From the NCBI GenBank assembly GCA_900756765.1, contig CAAELE010000013.1, positions 17,536-81,535 on the forward strand: DNA of 64,000 bases, written 5' to 3'. Source of the stretch: an uncultured Collinsella sp. Lineage in GTDB: Bacteria > Actinomycetota > Coriobacteriia > Coriobacteriales > Coriobacteriaceae. The translations under genes and the position numbers were made by a program. The notes beneath the pieces are model-generated. The model was not told the origin of the DNA and did not search any database. It worked only from the letters and a program-made list of their open reading frames with translations. The stretch's first letter is position 1. Each line of letters begins with the position of its first letter. Shown here piece by piece: positions 46,712 through 55,256 of the stretch.

Positions 46712-47787
46712 TAGAGGTCTCCTCCCTTAAACGGCAATCCCTGTTCGGCCGCGCGCAGGATTCGTTCGTCGATCTGGGAGCGCACGATGTCGTTGGTGGC
46801 GACCCAGGCGGCAAAGCTGGCGTTGTCGGGCGCGCCTAGGCCCTCCTGCAGCACCGGTGTCGCCTCGGACAGGGCAAGGACAAGCTCGTCGGTGGAGCCC
46901 GGACCTACGTTGACGCGGGCATAGACGCCATCGGGAAACTCGGTTTGGAAGTAGAGCGCCTCGGCCGCGTGTGGGCATGAGCGCACCAGGATGCGCAGGT
47001 AGTGTTCGGCGCCTTCGTAGTCCAGCTCGCGCCAGGCTGCGCTCATCAGCGCGATGAGCGTCCACGGGTCCAGGTCGCGCTCCGCGTCCTTGGGACGGCG
47101 GCGCAGCGGCGTGTTGGCAAGATAGGGCACGGAGTGGGCGGAACGAAAACGCTTGAGCTCCTCGGCAGGGTATTCGAGCTTTGCCATGGCAAGCATCGCG
47201 GTATGGCGGACGCCAGCGGGGTCGTTGGGCGCAAAGTCCAGGCTGCGATTCGCGGCATCCAGCGACATGCGGTAGCGGCCGCTAATGAGCGCGCGCGATG
47301 CCAAGGCGGCAAGCCAGCGCAGGTAGGGACGGCGGGTCAGGTCGCCTGCGGCCTCACGCTCGTAGGGGTCCTGCGCCGAGGCGATCTTGAGCGCCAAATC
47401 GTGCTCCACCTCGTCGCACTTGGACACCAGATACTGTACGTATTCCTCGTTGGATTCGGCGGTGAGCGCCGTCAGCATGCGCTGGGCATCCCAGTTGGCC
47501 GGATCGAGCGCGGCTGCCTCGCGGAGCATGTTCTCGGCTGCGGCTTCTTCTTGCTCTGCCTGGGCGTCGTCGGGGATAAAAGGGATGCGGTAGTCGACAG
47601 CCTCGACCACCTTGGCAATGAGGTGCCCGGCGCGGTCGCGATCGTGCACGATGAGCGGCGCGGGGTTGCGGGTGAATTGCTCCATCAGACGCTCGACGGC
47701 GGGGCCGTCGGTGAGCGGGATATTGTCGCGGCGCAAGGCCTCAAGAACGAGGCGATGGCAATCCTCTTGAATGGGATCGAATGCCAT
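46711..47787 (-). CDS. Helical-repeat (TPR-like) hypothetical protein 2
   Basis: A 358-residue soluble helical protein. The middle contains SGRYRMSLDAANRSLDFAPN followed by AGVRHTAMLAMAKLEYPAEE and later DYEGAEHYLRILVRSCPHA, the 34-residue-type helix pairs of TPR proteins. The start at 47787 follows AAAGGAGG; the frame to 47817 is not needed. It is the first gene of the operon with protein 1 and MurT-GatD. The two share length, composition and the end-to-end layout, suggesting an old duplication. Function unknown. Confidence 0.65.
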   Translation of the reverse strand: MAFDPIQEDCHRLVLEALRRDNIPLTDGPAVERLMEQFTRNPAPLIVHDRDRAGHLIAKVVEAVDYRIPFIPDDAQAEQEEAAAENMLREAAALDPANWDAQRMLTALTAESNEEYVQYLVSKCDEVEHDLALKIASAQDPYEREAAGDLTRRPYLRWLAALASRALISGRYRMSLDAANRSLDFAPNDPAGVRHTAMLAMAKLEYPAEELKRFRSAHSVPYLANTPLRRRPKDAERDLDPWTLIALMSAAWRELDYEGAEHYLRILVRSCPHAAEALYFQTEFPDGVYARVNVGPGSTDELVLALSEATPVLQEGLGAPDNASFAAWVATNDIVRSQIDERILRAAEQGLPFKGGDL

Positions 47788-48285
47788 GGGGCCTCCTTTG
47801 CTGCGGTTAGGGTTCAAATGTCTCTATATAAAGGTCTAGTTTACCCGCATGTGGCACACCGGGGGTGCCGCACTTGGACTTGCACCTTTGCACCACGAAG
47901 ACGGATGTCGCACAAATGTCGGCACCTCAGTTGCGCGGGTGGTATCACAGTGCCGTAAACGGTCGATTTTTGGCGGCGAACGGGGCACATTTTGGAGGGG
48001 CACAGTCCTACCCGGGATATGTGGTCAACCCTGATAAAACGTTTGCCCAGCTTGGGAGTATGAATGCCCCACAAGGGTCTTCAGGGATAGAAAAAACGTT
48101 TCATCATTGTTGGCTTTAGGTGAATAACTGACCAACCAGAACGGTAAAATAGTGTTTGTCTGAGCGTTGAGACGTTTAGACATTGCGTCGCTATCGCCGG
48201 CGACGCACAAAATGGTCCTAACGGAGCCAATCGGGTGCTCCGTTATATACGCAAGTCTAAGAGGGGCTTGTTTAGGAGGCACAGT
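47788..48285. other. Gene-free leader region of the alcohol dehydrogenase
   Basis: This 498-base gap separates the leftward cell-wall operon from the rightward dehydrogenase. No gene is convincing. Hairpins are seen at 48185-48207 (GCGTCG/CGACGC) and 48220-48244 (AACGGAGC/GCTCCGTT), the second 41 nt before the start codon, so attenuation or mRNA stabilisation is possible. I did not find a Rex-type palindrome. Confidence 0.4.
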
Positions 48286-49509
48286 ATGGGACGTTTTACC
48301 AATCCTCGCGATCTGTACTTTGGTGAGGGCGCTCGCCACGAGGTGAAGAACCTCAAGGGCAAGAAGGCCATCATCGTTTCTGGCGGCAGCTCTATGCGCC
48401 GCGGCGGGTTCCTGCAGGACGTCGAGAACGACCTTAAGGAAGGCGGTTTCGAGGTCAAGCTGTTCGAGGGCGTCGAGTCCGACCCGTCCATCGAGACGGT
48501 CATGAAGGGCGCCGAGGCCATGCGCGAGTTCGAGCCCGACTGGATTATCGCCATCGGCGGCGGCTCGCCCATCGATGCCGCTAAGGCCATGTGGGTCTTC
48601 TACGAGTATCCCGAGGAGTCCTTCGATAACATCATCCAGCCGTTCAGCTTCCCCGAGCTGCGTCAGAAGGCTCATTTCTGCGCCATCTCCTCTACCTCCG
48701 GCACCGCTACCGAGGTCACTGCCTTCTCCGTCATCACCGACTACGCCAAGGGCATCAAGTACCCGCTGGCCGACTTCAACATCACCCCTGATGTCGCCAT
48801 CGTCGACCCGGAGCTCACCTACACCATGCCCGCCAAGCTGTGCGCTCACACCGGCATGGATGCTCTGACCCACTGCATGGAGGCTTACGTTTCCACTTGT
48901 GCTTCCATGTTCACCGACGCCAACGCTCTGCACGGCATCCGCGAGATCGTCGAGTGGCTGCCCAAGTCCTATGCTGGCGACCATGAGGCCCGTCAGCACA
49001 TGCACGAGGCTCAGTGCATCGCCGGTATCGCCTTCTCCTCGGGCCTGCTCGGCATCGTCCACTCCATGGCTCACAAGACCGGTGCTGCCTTCGAGAACGG
49101 TCACATCATCCACGGTGCTGCTAACGCCATGTACCTGGGCAAGGTCATCCAGTGGAACTCCAAGGACCCGCGTGCTGCCGAGCGCTACGCTTACGTGGCC
49201 AAGGAGATCCTGCACCTTCCCGGCGAGACCAACGAGGAGCTCATCGCTGCGCTCGTCCAGAAGATTCGCGACCTCAACGACCAGCTCAACATTCCGCAGT
49301 CCATCAAGGATTACGCGAATGGCGGCGTGAAGGTCGACGCCGAGAACCCGCAGATGGTTTCCGAGGAGGAGTTCCTCGCGAAGCTCCCCGAGATCGCCGC
49401 GAACGCCGAGCAGGACGCCTGCACGCCCGAGAACCCGCGTGAGACCAAGGCTGCCGACTTCGAGAAGATCCTCAAGGCCTGCTACTACGACACCGACATC
49501 GATTTCTAA
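48286..49509 (+). CDS. Iron-containing alcohol dehydrogenase
   Basis: A 407-residue NAD(P)-dependent enzyme of the Fe-ADH family (butanol/propanediol dehydrogenase type), regenerating NAD(P)+ by reducing aldehydes. The nucleotide site is IIAIGGGSPIDAAKAM near residue 88. Metal ligands lie in HTGMDALTHCMEAY (near 190) and in GIVHSMAHKTGAAF and NGHIIHGAANA (near 265-285). The ATG at 48286 follows TTTAGGAGGC. It is a single-domain enzyme, not an AdhE fusion. Two related glycerol dehydrogenases follow. Confidence 0.93.
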   Translation: MGRFTNPRDLYFGEGARHEVKNLKGKKAIIVSGGSSMRRGGFLQDVENDLKEGGFEVKLFEGVESDPSIETVMKGAEAMREFEPDWIIAIGGGSPIDAAKAMWVFYEYPEESFDNIIQPFSFPELRQKAHFCAISSTSGTATEVTAFSVITDYAKGIKYPLADFNITPDVAIVDPELTYTMPAKLCAHTGMDALTHCMEAYVSTCASMFTDANALHGIREIVEWLPKSYAGDHEARQHMHEAQCIAGIAFSSGLLGIVHSMAHKTGAAFENGHIIHGAANAMYLGKVIQWNSKDPRAAERYAYVAKEILHLPGETNEELIAALVQKIRDLNDQLNIPQSIKDYANGGVKVDAENPQMVSEEEFLAKLPEIAANAEQDACTPENPRETKAADFEKILKACYYDTDIDF

Positions 49510-49531
49510 TCGACTCTTGTTATCGTAACGA

Positions 49532-49567
49532 GGGGCTCCGCACGTATCCGTACGGAGCCCCTTTCTT
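49532..49567 (+). terminator. Terminator after the alcohol dehydrogenase
   Basis: GGGGCTCCGcACG and CGTACGGAGCCCC form a long stem with a 4-nt loop, followed by TTTCTTTTTTC. Confidence 0.88.
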
Positions 49568-49592
49568 TTTTCTTTTAGAGAATGGGATAGTT

Positions 49593-50693
49593 ATGGCTGC
49601 AATTTTCAATAGCCCCAGCAAGTACATCCAGGGCCCGGACGAGCTGGCCAAGCTCGGCTCCTATGTCGAGCCGCTCGGTGCTAAGGCCCTCGTCATCGTG
49701 ACGCCTTCGGGCAAGAAGCGCGTCGGTGCCAAGATCGAGGGCGGCTTTGCCGAGGCTAAGGCCGAGCTGCTGTTTGAGGACTTTAATGGCGAGTGCTCCA
49801 AGGGCGAGGTTGACCGTTTGGTGGCGCTCGCGCGCGACAACGGTTGCGATATCATCGTCGGCGTCGGTGGCGGTAAGATCCTCGACACCGCCAAGGCCGT
49901 TGCCTACTACCTGGAGTCCCCGGTTATCATTTGCCCCACCATCGCCTCGACCGATGCACCGTGCTCGGCACTTTCGGTGCTCTACACCGATGACGGCCAG
50001 TTCGATAAGTATCTGTTCCTTAAGGCAAACCCCAACATTGTCCTGATGGATACGACAGTTATCGCGGCGAGCCCGGTGCGCCTGACGGTTTCCGGTATGG
50101 GCGATGCGCTCGCAACCTACTTTGAGGCCCAGGCGACGCATGATGCCGACGGTGGCACTTGCGCCGGCGGCAAGGGCGGCATGGCTGGCTTGGCGCTCGC
50201 CAAGCTCTGCTACGAGACGCTTATGGCCGATGGCGTCAAGGCCAAGGTCGCGCTGGAGAAGGGTGCGCTCACGCCTGCCGTCGAGCATATCATCGAGGCC
50301 AATACGCTGCTTTCCGGCATTGGCTTTGAGAGCTCGGGCCTTGCTGCTGCTCATGCCATCCACAATGGCCTGACGATGCTGCCCGAGTGCCACGGCATGT
50401 ATCACGGCGAGAAGGTCGCCTTTGGCACCATCGTCCAGCTGGTACTCGAAGATGCCCCGACCGAGAAGCTCGAGGAAGTCTTGGGCTTCTGCATTGAGCT
50501 GGGCCTGCCGGTCACGATGAAGGAACTTGGCGTTGCCGAGCTTACGCGTGAGCAGGCCATGATTGTTGCCGAGGCCGCCTGCGCGCCCGATGACACCATG
50601 TGCAACATGCCGTTTGAGGTGACGCCCGAGATGGTCGCAAACGCCATCCTGGGCGCCGACGCGCTGGGCCACTACTATCTCATGGATGAGTAA
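49593..50693 (+). CDS. gldA: Glycerol dehydrogenase
   Basis: A 366-residue zinc-dependent, NAD+-linked enzyme oxidising glycerol to dihydroxyacetone. GVGGGKILDTAKAVAYY near residue 90 binds NAD. Zinc ligands are the Asp in GMGDALATYFEA (near 171) and the histidines in LAAAHAIHNGLT (near 253) and CHGMYHGEKVAFG (near 270). The length and N-terminus (SPSKYIQGPDELAKL) match GldA. A paralogue follows after 113 nt, so glycerol or a related diol is probably an important substrate. Confidence 0.95.
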   Translation: MAAIFNSPSKYIQGPDELAKLGSYVEPLGAKALVIVTPSGKKRVGAKIEGGFAEAKAELLFEDFNGECSKGEVDRLVALARDNGCDIIVGVGGGKILDTAKAVAYYLESPVIICPTIASTDAPCSALSVLYTDDGQFDKYLFLKANPNIVLMDTTVIAASPVRLTVSGMGDALATYFEAQATHDADGGTCAGGKGGMAGLALAKLCYETLMADGVKAKVALEKGALTPAVEHIIEANTLLSGIGFESSGLAAAHAIHNGLTMLPECHGMYHGEKVAFGTIVQLVLEDAPTEKLEEVLGFCIELGLPVTMKELGVAELTREQAMIVAEAACAPDDTMCNMPFEVTPEMVANAILGADALGHYYLMDE

Positions 50694-50707
50694 ATCAAGC
50701 CAAGGAA

Positions 50708-50741
50708 GGGGCAAAGCCAGCGGATGGCTTTGCCCCTTTTT
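50708..50741 (+). terminator. Terminator of gldA
   Basis: GGGGCAAAGCCA and TGGCTTTGCCCC (50708-50736) form a perfect stem around GCGGA, followed by TTTTT. Confidence 0.92.
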
Positions 50742-50745
50742 GCTA

Positions 50746-50776
50746 TGGTGCAAAGGGGTCAGGTTGCTTTGCACCA
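50746..50776. repeat. Family R hairpin R8
   Basis: TGGTGCAAA and TTTGCACCA enclose ggggtcaggttgc, a variant of the family core with a stem unlike the others. It lies between the two glycerol dehydrogenase genes. Confidence 0.6.
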
Positions 50777-50806
50777 ATTGTTGTTGATGAAAGGGCGGAT
50801 TCTCAT

Positions 50807-51874
50807 ATGGCGCTTCCCATGGTTTATGGCGGTCCCGGCCGGTATGTTCAGGGGCCGGGCGAACTTTCGCGTCAGGGCAGGTATTTGTCATGGTTGGGCT
50901 GCGCTGCCTATGTCTTGTTTGACCAGGGCACCGAGGATCGGCTGTGCAGGCAGATCGTCGATGGATTTCTGGATGAAGATCTAAGCGAGCCGTTCTTTAA
51001 GATTTACAACGGTCCGTGTACGGAAGAGGCCGTTGTCGAAATGGCCAAGGAAGCCCGGGCTGAGTATTGCGACATGGTGGTGGGCATTGGCGGCGGCAAG
51101 ATGCTCGATATCGCCAAGGCCGTTGCGTTTTATGCCGAGCTGCCGTTGTGCGTATGCCCCACGGCGGCTTCGATGGACGGTCCGTGCAGCGCGATTTCGG
51201 TGCTGTATCACGAGGACGGGTCGTTCGACCGCTACCTGATGCTCGAGAAGAATCCAGACCTGGTCGTGGTCGATACCAACGTGGTTGCTGCGGCCCCACT
51301 ACGCATGGCGGTCGCCGGTATGGGCGATGCGCTGGCAACGTATTTCGAGGCGCGTTCGTGCGCCGCGGCGAACGGCGCTAACGAGCACGGTGGCGCGCCG
51401 GGGCACTTGGCTCTGGTTGCGGCTCGCGCCTGCTATGACACACTCATGGAGTGCGGCGTCGCTGCCAAGCGCGATCTAAAAAAGGGCCGTATATCGCCGG
51501 CGGTTGAGCGCCTGATCGAGTGCAATATTCTGCTCTCGGGCGTCGGCTTTGAGAGCGGTGGCCTAGCGCTTGCCCATGCCATTGCCAACGGCCTGACGAT
51601 TCTGTCCGAGTGCAAGGCCATGCACGGCGAGGCCGTAGCGTTTGGTCTGGTGGTCCAGCTTCGCCTGGAGCGTGCGCCCGAGCTTGATCAGGTGCTCGAG
51701 TTTTGCCAGCGCGTCGGCCTACCGACGACGCTCGCGGAGCTGGGCCTTGGCGAGATTTCGGATGCCGATCTGCTGAGCGTTGCGGACGCAACTTTTAAGA
51801 ACGAGCGCAATATGGCTAACGAACAGGCCAAGGTGACCAAACAAAAGCTCGTGCAGCTCATGCGCGAGGCATAG
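50807..51874 (+). CDS. Glycerol dehydrogenase paralogue
   Basis: A 355-residue enzyme of the same family as the previous gene. It keeps GIGGGKMLDIAKAVAFY, the zinc Asp in GMGDALATYFEA and the two histidines in LALAHAIANGLT and CKAMHGEAVAFG, so it should be active. The N-terminal 60 residues (GPGELSRQGRYLSWLGCAAY) and the shortened C-terminus diverge, and it lacks the insert near residue 325 of the first copy. Substrate preference probably differs. A terminator and a repeat separate it from gldA, so it has its own promoter. Confidence 0.88.
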   Translation: MALPMVYGGPGRYVQGPGELSRQGRYLSWLGCAAYVLFDQGTEDRLCRQIVDGFLDEDLSEPFFKIYNGPCTEEAVVEMAKEARAEYCDMVVGIGGGKMLDIAKAVAFYAELPLCVCPTAASMDGPCSAISVLYHEDGSFDRYLMLEKNPDLVVVDTNVVAAAPLRMAVAGMGDALATYFEARSCAAANGANEHGGAPGHLALVAARACYDTLMECGVAAKRDLKKGRISPAVERLIECNILLSGVGFESGGLALAHAIANGLTILSECKAMHGEAVAFGLVVQLRLERAPELDQVLEFCQRVGLPTTLAELGLGEISDADLLSVADATFKNERNMANEQAKVTKQKLVQLMREA

Positions 51875-52024
51875 CTTGGCGCTTGATTGACCTTGTGCAA
51901 TCGAGGCGGCGATAGGCATAGGCTATTTGCCGCAAAGATACGCCGCGTGTAATTTGCCCGAGGCGTGGGCCGATAGCGTATCATTATCTCTTGCTTGTTT
52001 GCACTGCTCAGGGAGGGGCCGCGC

Positions 52025-53278
52025 ATGGCGCAGGAACACGATCTGTTTGATGACATTATCGAGATCAGCAAGGGTTTCGACTTTCTTAAAAACCCGCTTG
52101 GCGGTGTGACCGATGCGCTCGATCCGTCGGCACCGCAGTGGAATCCTGCCGACTACAAGGAGCGTCCGCGCGGAAACACCATTCCGTGCTTGACCTGCAA
52201 AAACGAGAAGAGCGGCTGCACCGCGTGCATGGATGTGTGCCCGGTCAACGCCATCGAGGTCGAGGAAGACGCTATCGAGATCCTCGACTCCTGTCGCAAG
52301 TGCGGCCTGTGCGCCGCCGCCTGTCCGACCGAGGCAATCATCTCGCCGCGCCTGGCGCCCAAAAACCTTTACGACGACATTGTCTCGGCAGCCACGAGCC
52401 ACGAGACCGCCTACGTTACCTGCACGCGCGCCCTCAAGCGCATGCCGCGTGAGAACGAGGTCGTCGTTGCCTGCGTGGGCGATATTACGGCCGAGACCTG
52501 GTTCTCGGTACTGGCGGACTATCCCAACGTGAGTGTGTACCTGCCGTTGGGCGTGTGCGATAAATGCCGCAACACCGGTGGCGAGGATATTCTGGGCGAG
52601 GCCATTGCCACTGCCGAGGAGTGGGCCGGTACGGGCATGGGCCTGGAGGTCGACCCCAAGAGCCTCAAGTGCCATAAGCGCCGCGAGTACGAGCGCAAGG
52701 AGTACATGGATAAGATTGCCCGCACAACGGGCCTGACGGTGACCAAGCTCAATCCGGCGACGGCGGCACTGGCCTCGGTGACGCAGAAGTTGAAGGCCCA
52801 CCGTCACCAGATCACGCAGCTCGAGCGCACACTCAACACCATGTGCGGCACCACGACGACTAAGCGTCGCCGTTCGCTCACCCATGGGCGGCAGCTGGTG
52901 CTCTCGACACTGCAGAACCATCCCGAGCTTGCCCAGAACATGCAGGTGAGCACTCCGGAATGCGATTTTGACAAGTGCACGTCATGCGGCGAGTGCGTCA
53001 ATGCGTGTCCCACATCTGCCTGCGACCTGGTGGGAAGCGGCCGCTTTGCGTTGGAGTCCACGTATTGTTTAGGCTGCGGCGCCTGTGTCAAGGTGTGCCC
53101 CGAGCATGCGCTCAAGCTGGTCGAGCACGATGCGTCCAATCTGGTCGTTGTCGACCCCGAGGCCGAGAAAAAGGCCGCTCAGAAGGCCAAGGCTCACGAA
53201 GAGGCCCAGAAGGCCAAGGCTGAGGCAAAGGCCAAGCTCGACAAGATGCTCGATCAGGTGGAAAAGCTCGCGGACTAG
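52025..53278 (+). CDS. Multi-cluster 4Fe-4S ferredoxin-type protein
   Basis: A 417-residue cytosolic protein with four Cys-rich binding sites in two pairs. The N-terminal pair is CLTCKNEKSGCTACMDVCP and CRKCGLCAAACP (residues about 56-105). The C-terminal pair is CDFDKCTSCGECVNACP and CLGCGACVKVCP (about 320-365). The roughly 200 residues between hold VACVGDITAETW and CDKCRNTGG, reminiscent of the CCG/HdrA-MvhD style of electron carriers, but I cannot name the domain. The C-terminus is a Lys/Ala/Glu-rich coiled coil. No catalytic subunit adjoins it. Likely an electron-transfer partner in anaerobic metabolism. Confidence 0.75.
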   Translation: MAQEHDLFDDIIEISKGFDFLKNPLGGVTDALDPSAPQWNPADYKERPRGNTIPCLTCKNEKSGCTACMDVCPVNAIEVEEDAIEILDSCRKCGLCAAACPTEAIISPRLAPKNLYDDIVSAATSHETAYVTCTRALKRMPRENEVVVACVGDITAETWFSVLADYPNVSVYLPLGVCDKCRNTGGEDILGEAIATAEEWAGTGMGLEVDPKSLKCHKRREYERKEYMDKIARTTGLTVTKLNPATAALASVTQKLKAHRHQITQLERTLNTMCGTTTTKRRRSLTHGRQLVLSTLQNHPELAQNMQVSTPECDFDKCTSCGECVNACPTSACDLVGSGRFALESTYCLGCGACVKVCPEHALKLVEHDASNLVVVDPEAEKKAAQKAKAHEEAQKAKAEAKAKLDKMLDQVEKLAD

Positions 53279-53298
53279 CTAAACGAGCGTAAATGATG

Positions 53299-53328
53299 AC
53301 CGGTGGGACAGGTACTGCCCCGCCGGTC
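53299..53328. repeat. Hairpin R6 related to family R
   Basis: GACCGGTGGG and CCCGCCGGTC pair with one wobble or mismatch around a core that reads gggacaggtactg. It lies 20 nt after the ferredoxin gene. Confidence 0.5.
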
Positions 53329-53333
53329 AAAAA

Positions 53334-53400
53334 AGTTGCGGTGGGATAGTTCCTGTTTTGCCCTTAAGCTGGCCATTCTAGGAACTATCCCACCGCAACT
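53334..53400. repeat. Perfect 21-bp inverted repeat in a convergent gap
   Basis: The arms at 53334-53354 and 53380-53400 are exact complements (each contains GGTGGGATAGTTCCT or its reverse complement), with a 25-nt loop. It lies between the rightward ferredoxin gene and the leftward GntR gene and ends 9 nt from the GntR stop. It could be a bidirectional transcription stop or a mobile repeat; there is no T run. Confidence 0.7.
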
Positions 53401-53409
53401 AATAGATGG

Positions 53410-54165
53410 TTAGCTCATACTGCTCTGATGGGTCTCGCTGCCGTTATTGCGGCGGGTGACCGTTTCGTGGAGTAAAAAGAAGCTGGGAACCTGCTTTGTC
53501 TCGGTGTATTCCATAAGGATGCCGTCGGCGTTGTAGGTCTGTCCGCGTACAACGGCGAGTGCGTTAAAGTCGTCGAGATCGAGCACGCGTGCATCCTCGG
53601 GCGTGGGATGCTCAATCGTTACATCGCGTTTGCCCGTGGCAATCTTAATGCCAAGGCCTTCTTCGAGGTAACGATAGATCGAGTCGTTGACAATCTCGGG
53701 TGTCAGCCCCGGTACCTGTGAGCTTAGGTAATAGGAGTCGTCGGAGCACACGGCCCGTCCGTCTGCATAACGGATGCGTTTGGCACGCGTGAGCTCACAG
53801 CCTTCAGGAAACCCGGTAATCTTGGAGAGCGCCTTGTTACAGACGAGGAGCTCAAAGACAGTGGTAACCGTTTTGAGCTCAAAGCCTCGACTGGCTGCGA
53901 TTTCCTTAAAGGTCTCGAGTCCGCCGCCGCCACGACTCGTCTCGTCACTGATGTTGCGAATGACGCGCATACCCTTGCCTTGCTGAGGGAGCACGTAGCC
54001 ATCTGCCGCAAGCATCGAGATGGCGCGACGGACCGTCATGCGCGAACAGTCAAACAGCTGCGTGAGCTCAGTCTCCGAAGGCAGATAGCTCTGATAAGCG
54101 TATGTGCCGTCGTCAATCGACTGCTTCACGTTGTCATAAATAGTTTGGAAGATGGCTCGCGCCAT
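53410..54165 (-). CDS. GntR-family (HutC/UTRA) repressor
   Basis: A 251-residue regulator. The N-terminal winged helix has YLPSETELTQLFDCSRMTVRRAISML (residues 26-52 region), followed by DGYVLPQQGKGMRV. The C-terminal UTRA domain (about 85-240) should bind a phosphorylated sugar, as in TreR. It lies downstream of the zinc dehydrogenase and faces away from the PTS and GH4 genes. Its likely targets are the TCTAGACA-type sites at 55313-55337 and 55453-55468. Induction by the sugar phosphate made by the PTS is expected. Confidence 0.88.
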   Translation of the reverse strand: MARAIFQTIYDNVKQSIDDGTYAYQSYLPSETELTQLFDCSRMTVRRAISMLAADGYVLPQQGKGMRVIRNISDETSRGGGGLETFKEIAASRGFELKTVTTVFELLVCNKALSKITGFPEGCELTRAKRIRYADGRAVCSDDSYYLSSQVPGLTPEIVNDSIYRYLEEGLGIKIATGKRDVTIEHPTPEDARVLDLDDFNALAVVRGQTYNADGILMEYTETKQVPSFFLLHETVTRRNNGSETHQSSMS

Positions 54166-54230
54166 GACGGTCTCCTAGAGCTGGGTGCGCGAACGACGGA
54201 TGAGGGCCGCCCGCGCAGGTGTCAATCGAT

Positions 54231-55256
54231 TTACTTGCTGGGGTCGATTATATATTTGCCCATGGCACGCAGGGCCGGGTCTGACAGGATGGCGCCGAGT
54301 TCGTCGAGGGAGGCTACCTTTGCGACCATCGAGGATACGTCGAGCCTGCCAGAGTCGATGAGCTCGAGCGCACGACGCTGCGTATAAGGGTTAATGTAGG
54401 ACGAGGTGAGCACGAGCTCCTTCTGGAAGACCTCGAAGGGCTTGACGGTGATTGTCTCATCGGGCTTGGTGAGGCCGAACATCATGACCGTAGCCTTGTG
54501 GCCGGCGATCTGGATGGCCTGCTCGATGGTGACGGGCTTGCCGACGCATTCGATTACAACGTCGACGTTGCCGACGCCCTCCTGCTTCAGGCGGGCCGGG
54601 ACGTCCTCGTGGATGGAATCAATTGCCAGGTCGGCGCCGAGTTTGAGCGCAACCTCGCGCTTGCCTTCGACAGGCTCGAGCAAGACAACCTTGGTGGCGC
54701 CGGCGTTTTTGGCGAGCTGCATCATGAGCAGACCGATCATGCCACCGCCGATAACGACAACTGTGCTGCCGGGCTTGATGTTGCACATATCGATGCCGTG
54801 CAGACAGCAGGCGACGGGCTCGGTCATAGCACCCTGCTCAAAGCTGGTGTGATCGCCCAACTTGTAGACTTGCTGCATATCGACGGAGCAGTACTCGGCA
54901 AAGCCGCCGTTAACGGTGGTGCCGTAACCGGTCATATGCTCGCAGTAGTGGTTGATTCCGTCGCGGCAGGGTTCACAGCAGCCGCAGGGATGGTTTGGGT
55001 CGATGCACACGCGATCGCCCGGTTTAAAGCCGGCGACGTCGCTGCCCACGGCCTCGACAACGCCCGCAAACTCATGACCAAGGATCGTGGGCGGGGTAAC
55101 GTCGGCTGCACCCTTGTCGCCTTCATAGATATGAACGTCGGTACCGCAGACGCCGCAAGCTTTGACGTTGATCAGAACGTCGCGCCTGCCCACGGCCGGC
55201 TTTGCCGATTCCTCGACTCTGAGGTCGTGCTTTCCATAGAAGACCGCGCTTTTCAT
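54231..55256 (-). CDS. Zinc-dependent medium-chain dehydrogenase (polyol type)
   Basis: A 341-residue NAD(P)-linked alcohol/polyol dehydrogenase of the MDR superfamily (sorbitol dehydrogenase/Tdh-like). The catalytic zinc ligands lie in CGVCGTDVH and GHEFAGVVE (near residues 35-65). The structural zinc Cys cluster is in HPCGCCEPCRDGINHYC (near 90-105). The Rossmann fold is VVVIGGGMIGLLMMQLA near residue 165. It is divergent from the PTS/GH4 genes and cotranscribed with the GntR gene, so its substrate may be a sugar alcohol or oxidised glucoside related to that pathway. Confidence 0.9.
   Translation of the reverse strand: MKSAVFYGKHDLRVEESAKPAVGRRDVLINVKACGVCGTDVHIYEGDKGAADVTPPTILGHEFAGVVEAVGSDVAGFKPGDRVCIDPNHPCGCCEPCRDGINHYCEHMTGYGTTVNGGFAEYCSVDMQQVYKLGDHTSFEQGAMTEPVACCLHGIDMCNIKPGSTVVVIGGGMIGLLMMQLAKNAGATKVVLLEPVEGKREVALKLGADLAIDSIHEDVPARLKQEGVGNVDVVIECVGKPVTIEQAIQIAGHKATVMMFGLTKPDETITVKPFEVFQKELVLTSSYINPYTQRRALELIDSGRLDVSSMVAKVASLDELGAILSDPALRAMGKYIIDPSK

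Noticed and set aside
47849..48119. Small open frames in the gap before the alcohol dehydrogenase
   Set aside because: No ribosome-binding sites, no motifs, and the composition is typical of non-coding sequence.
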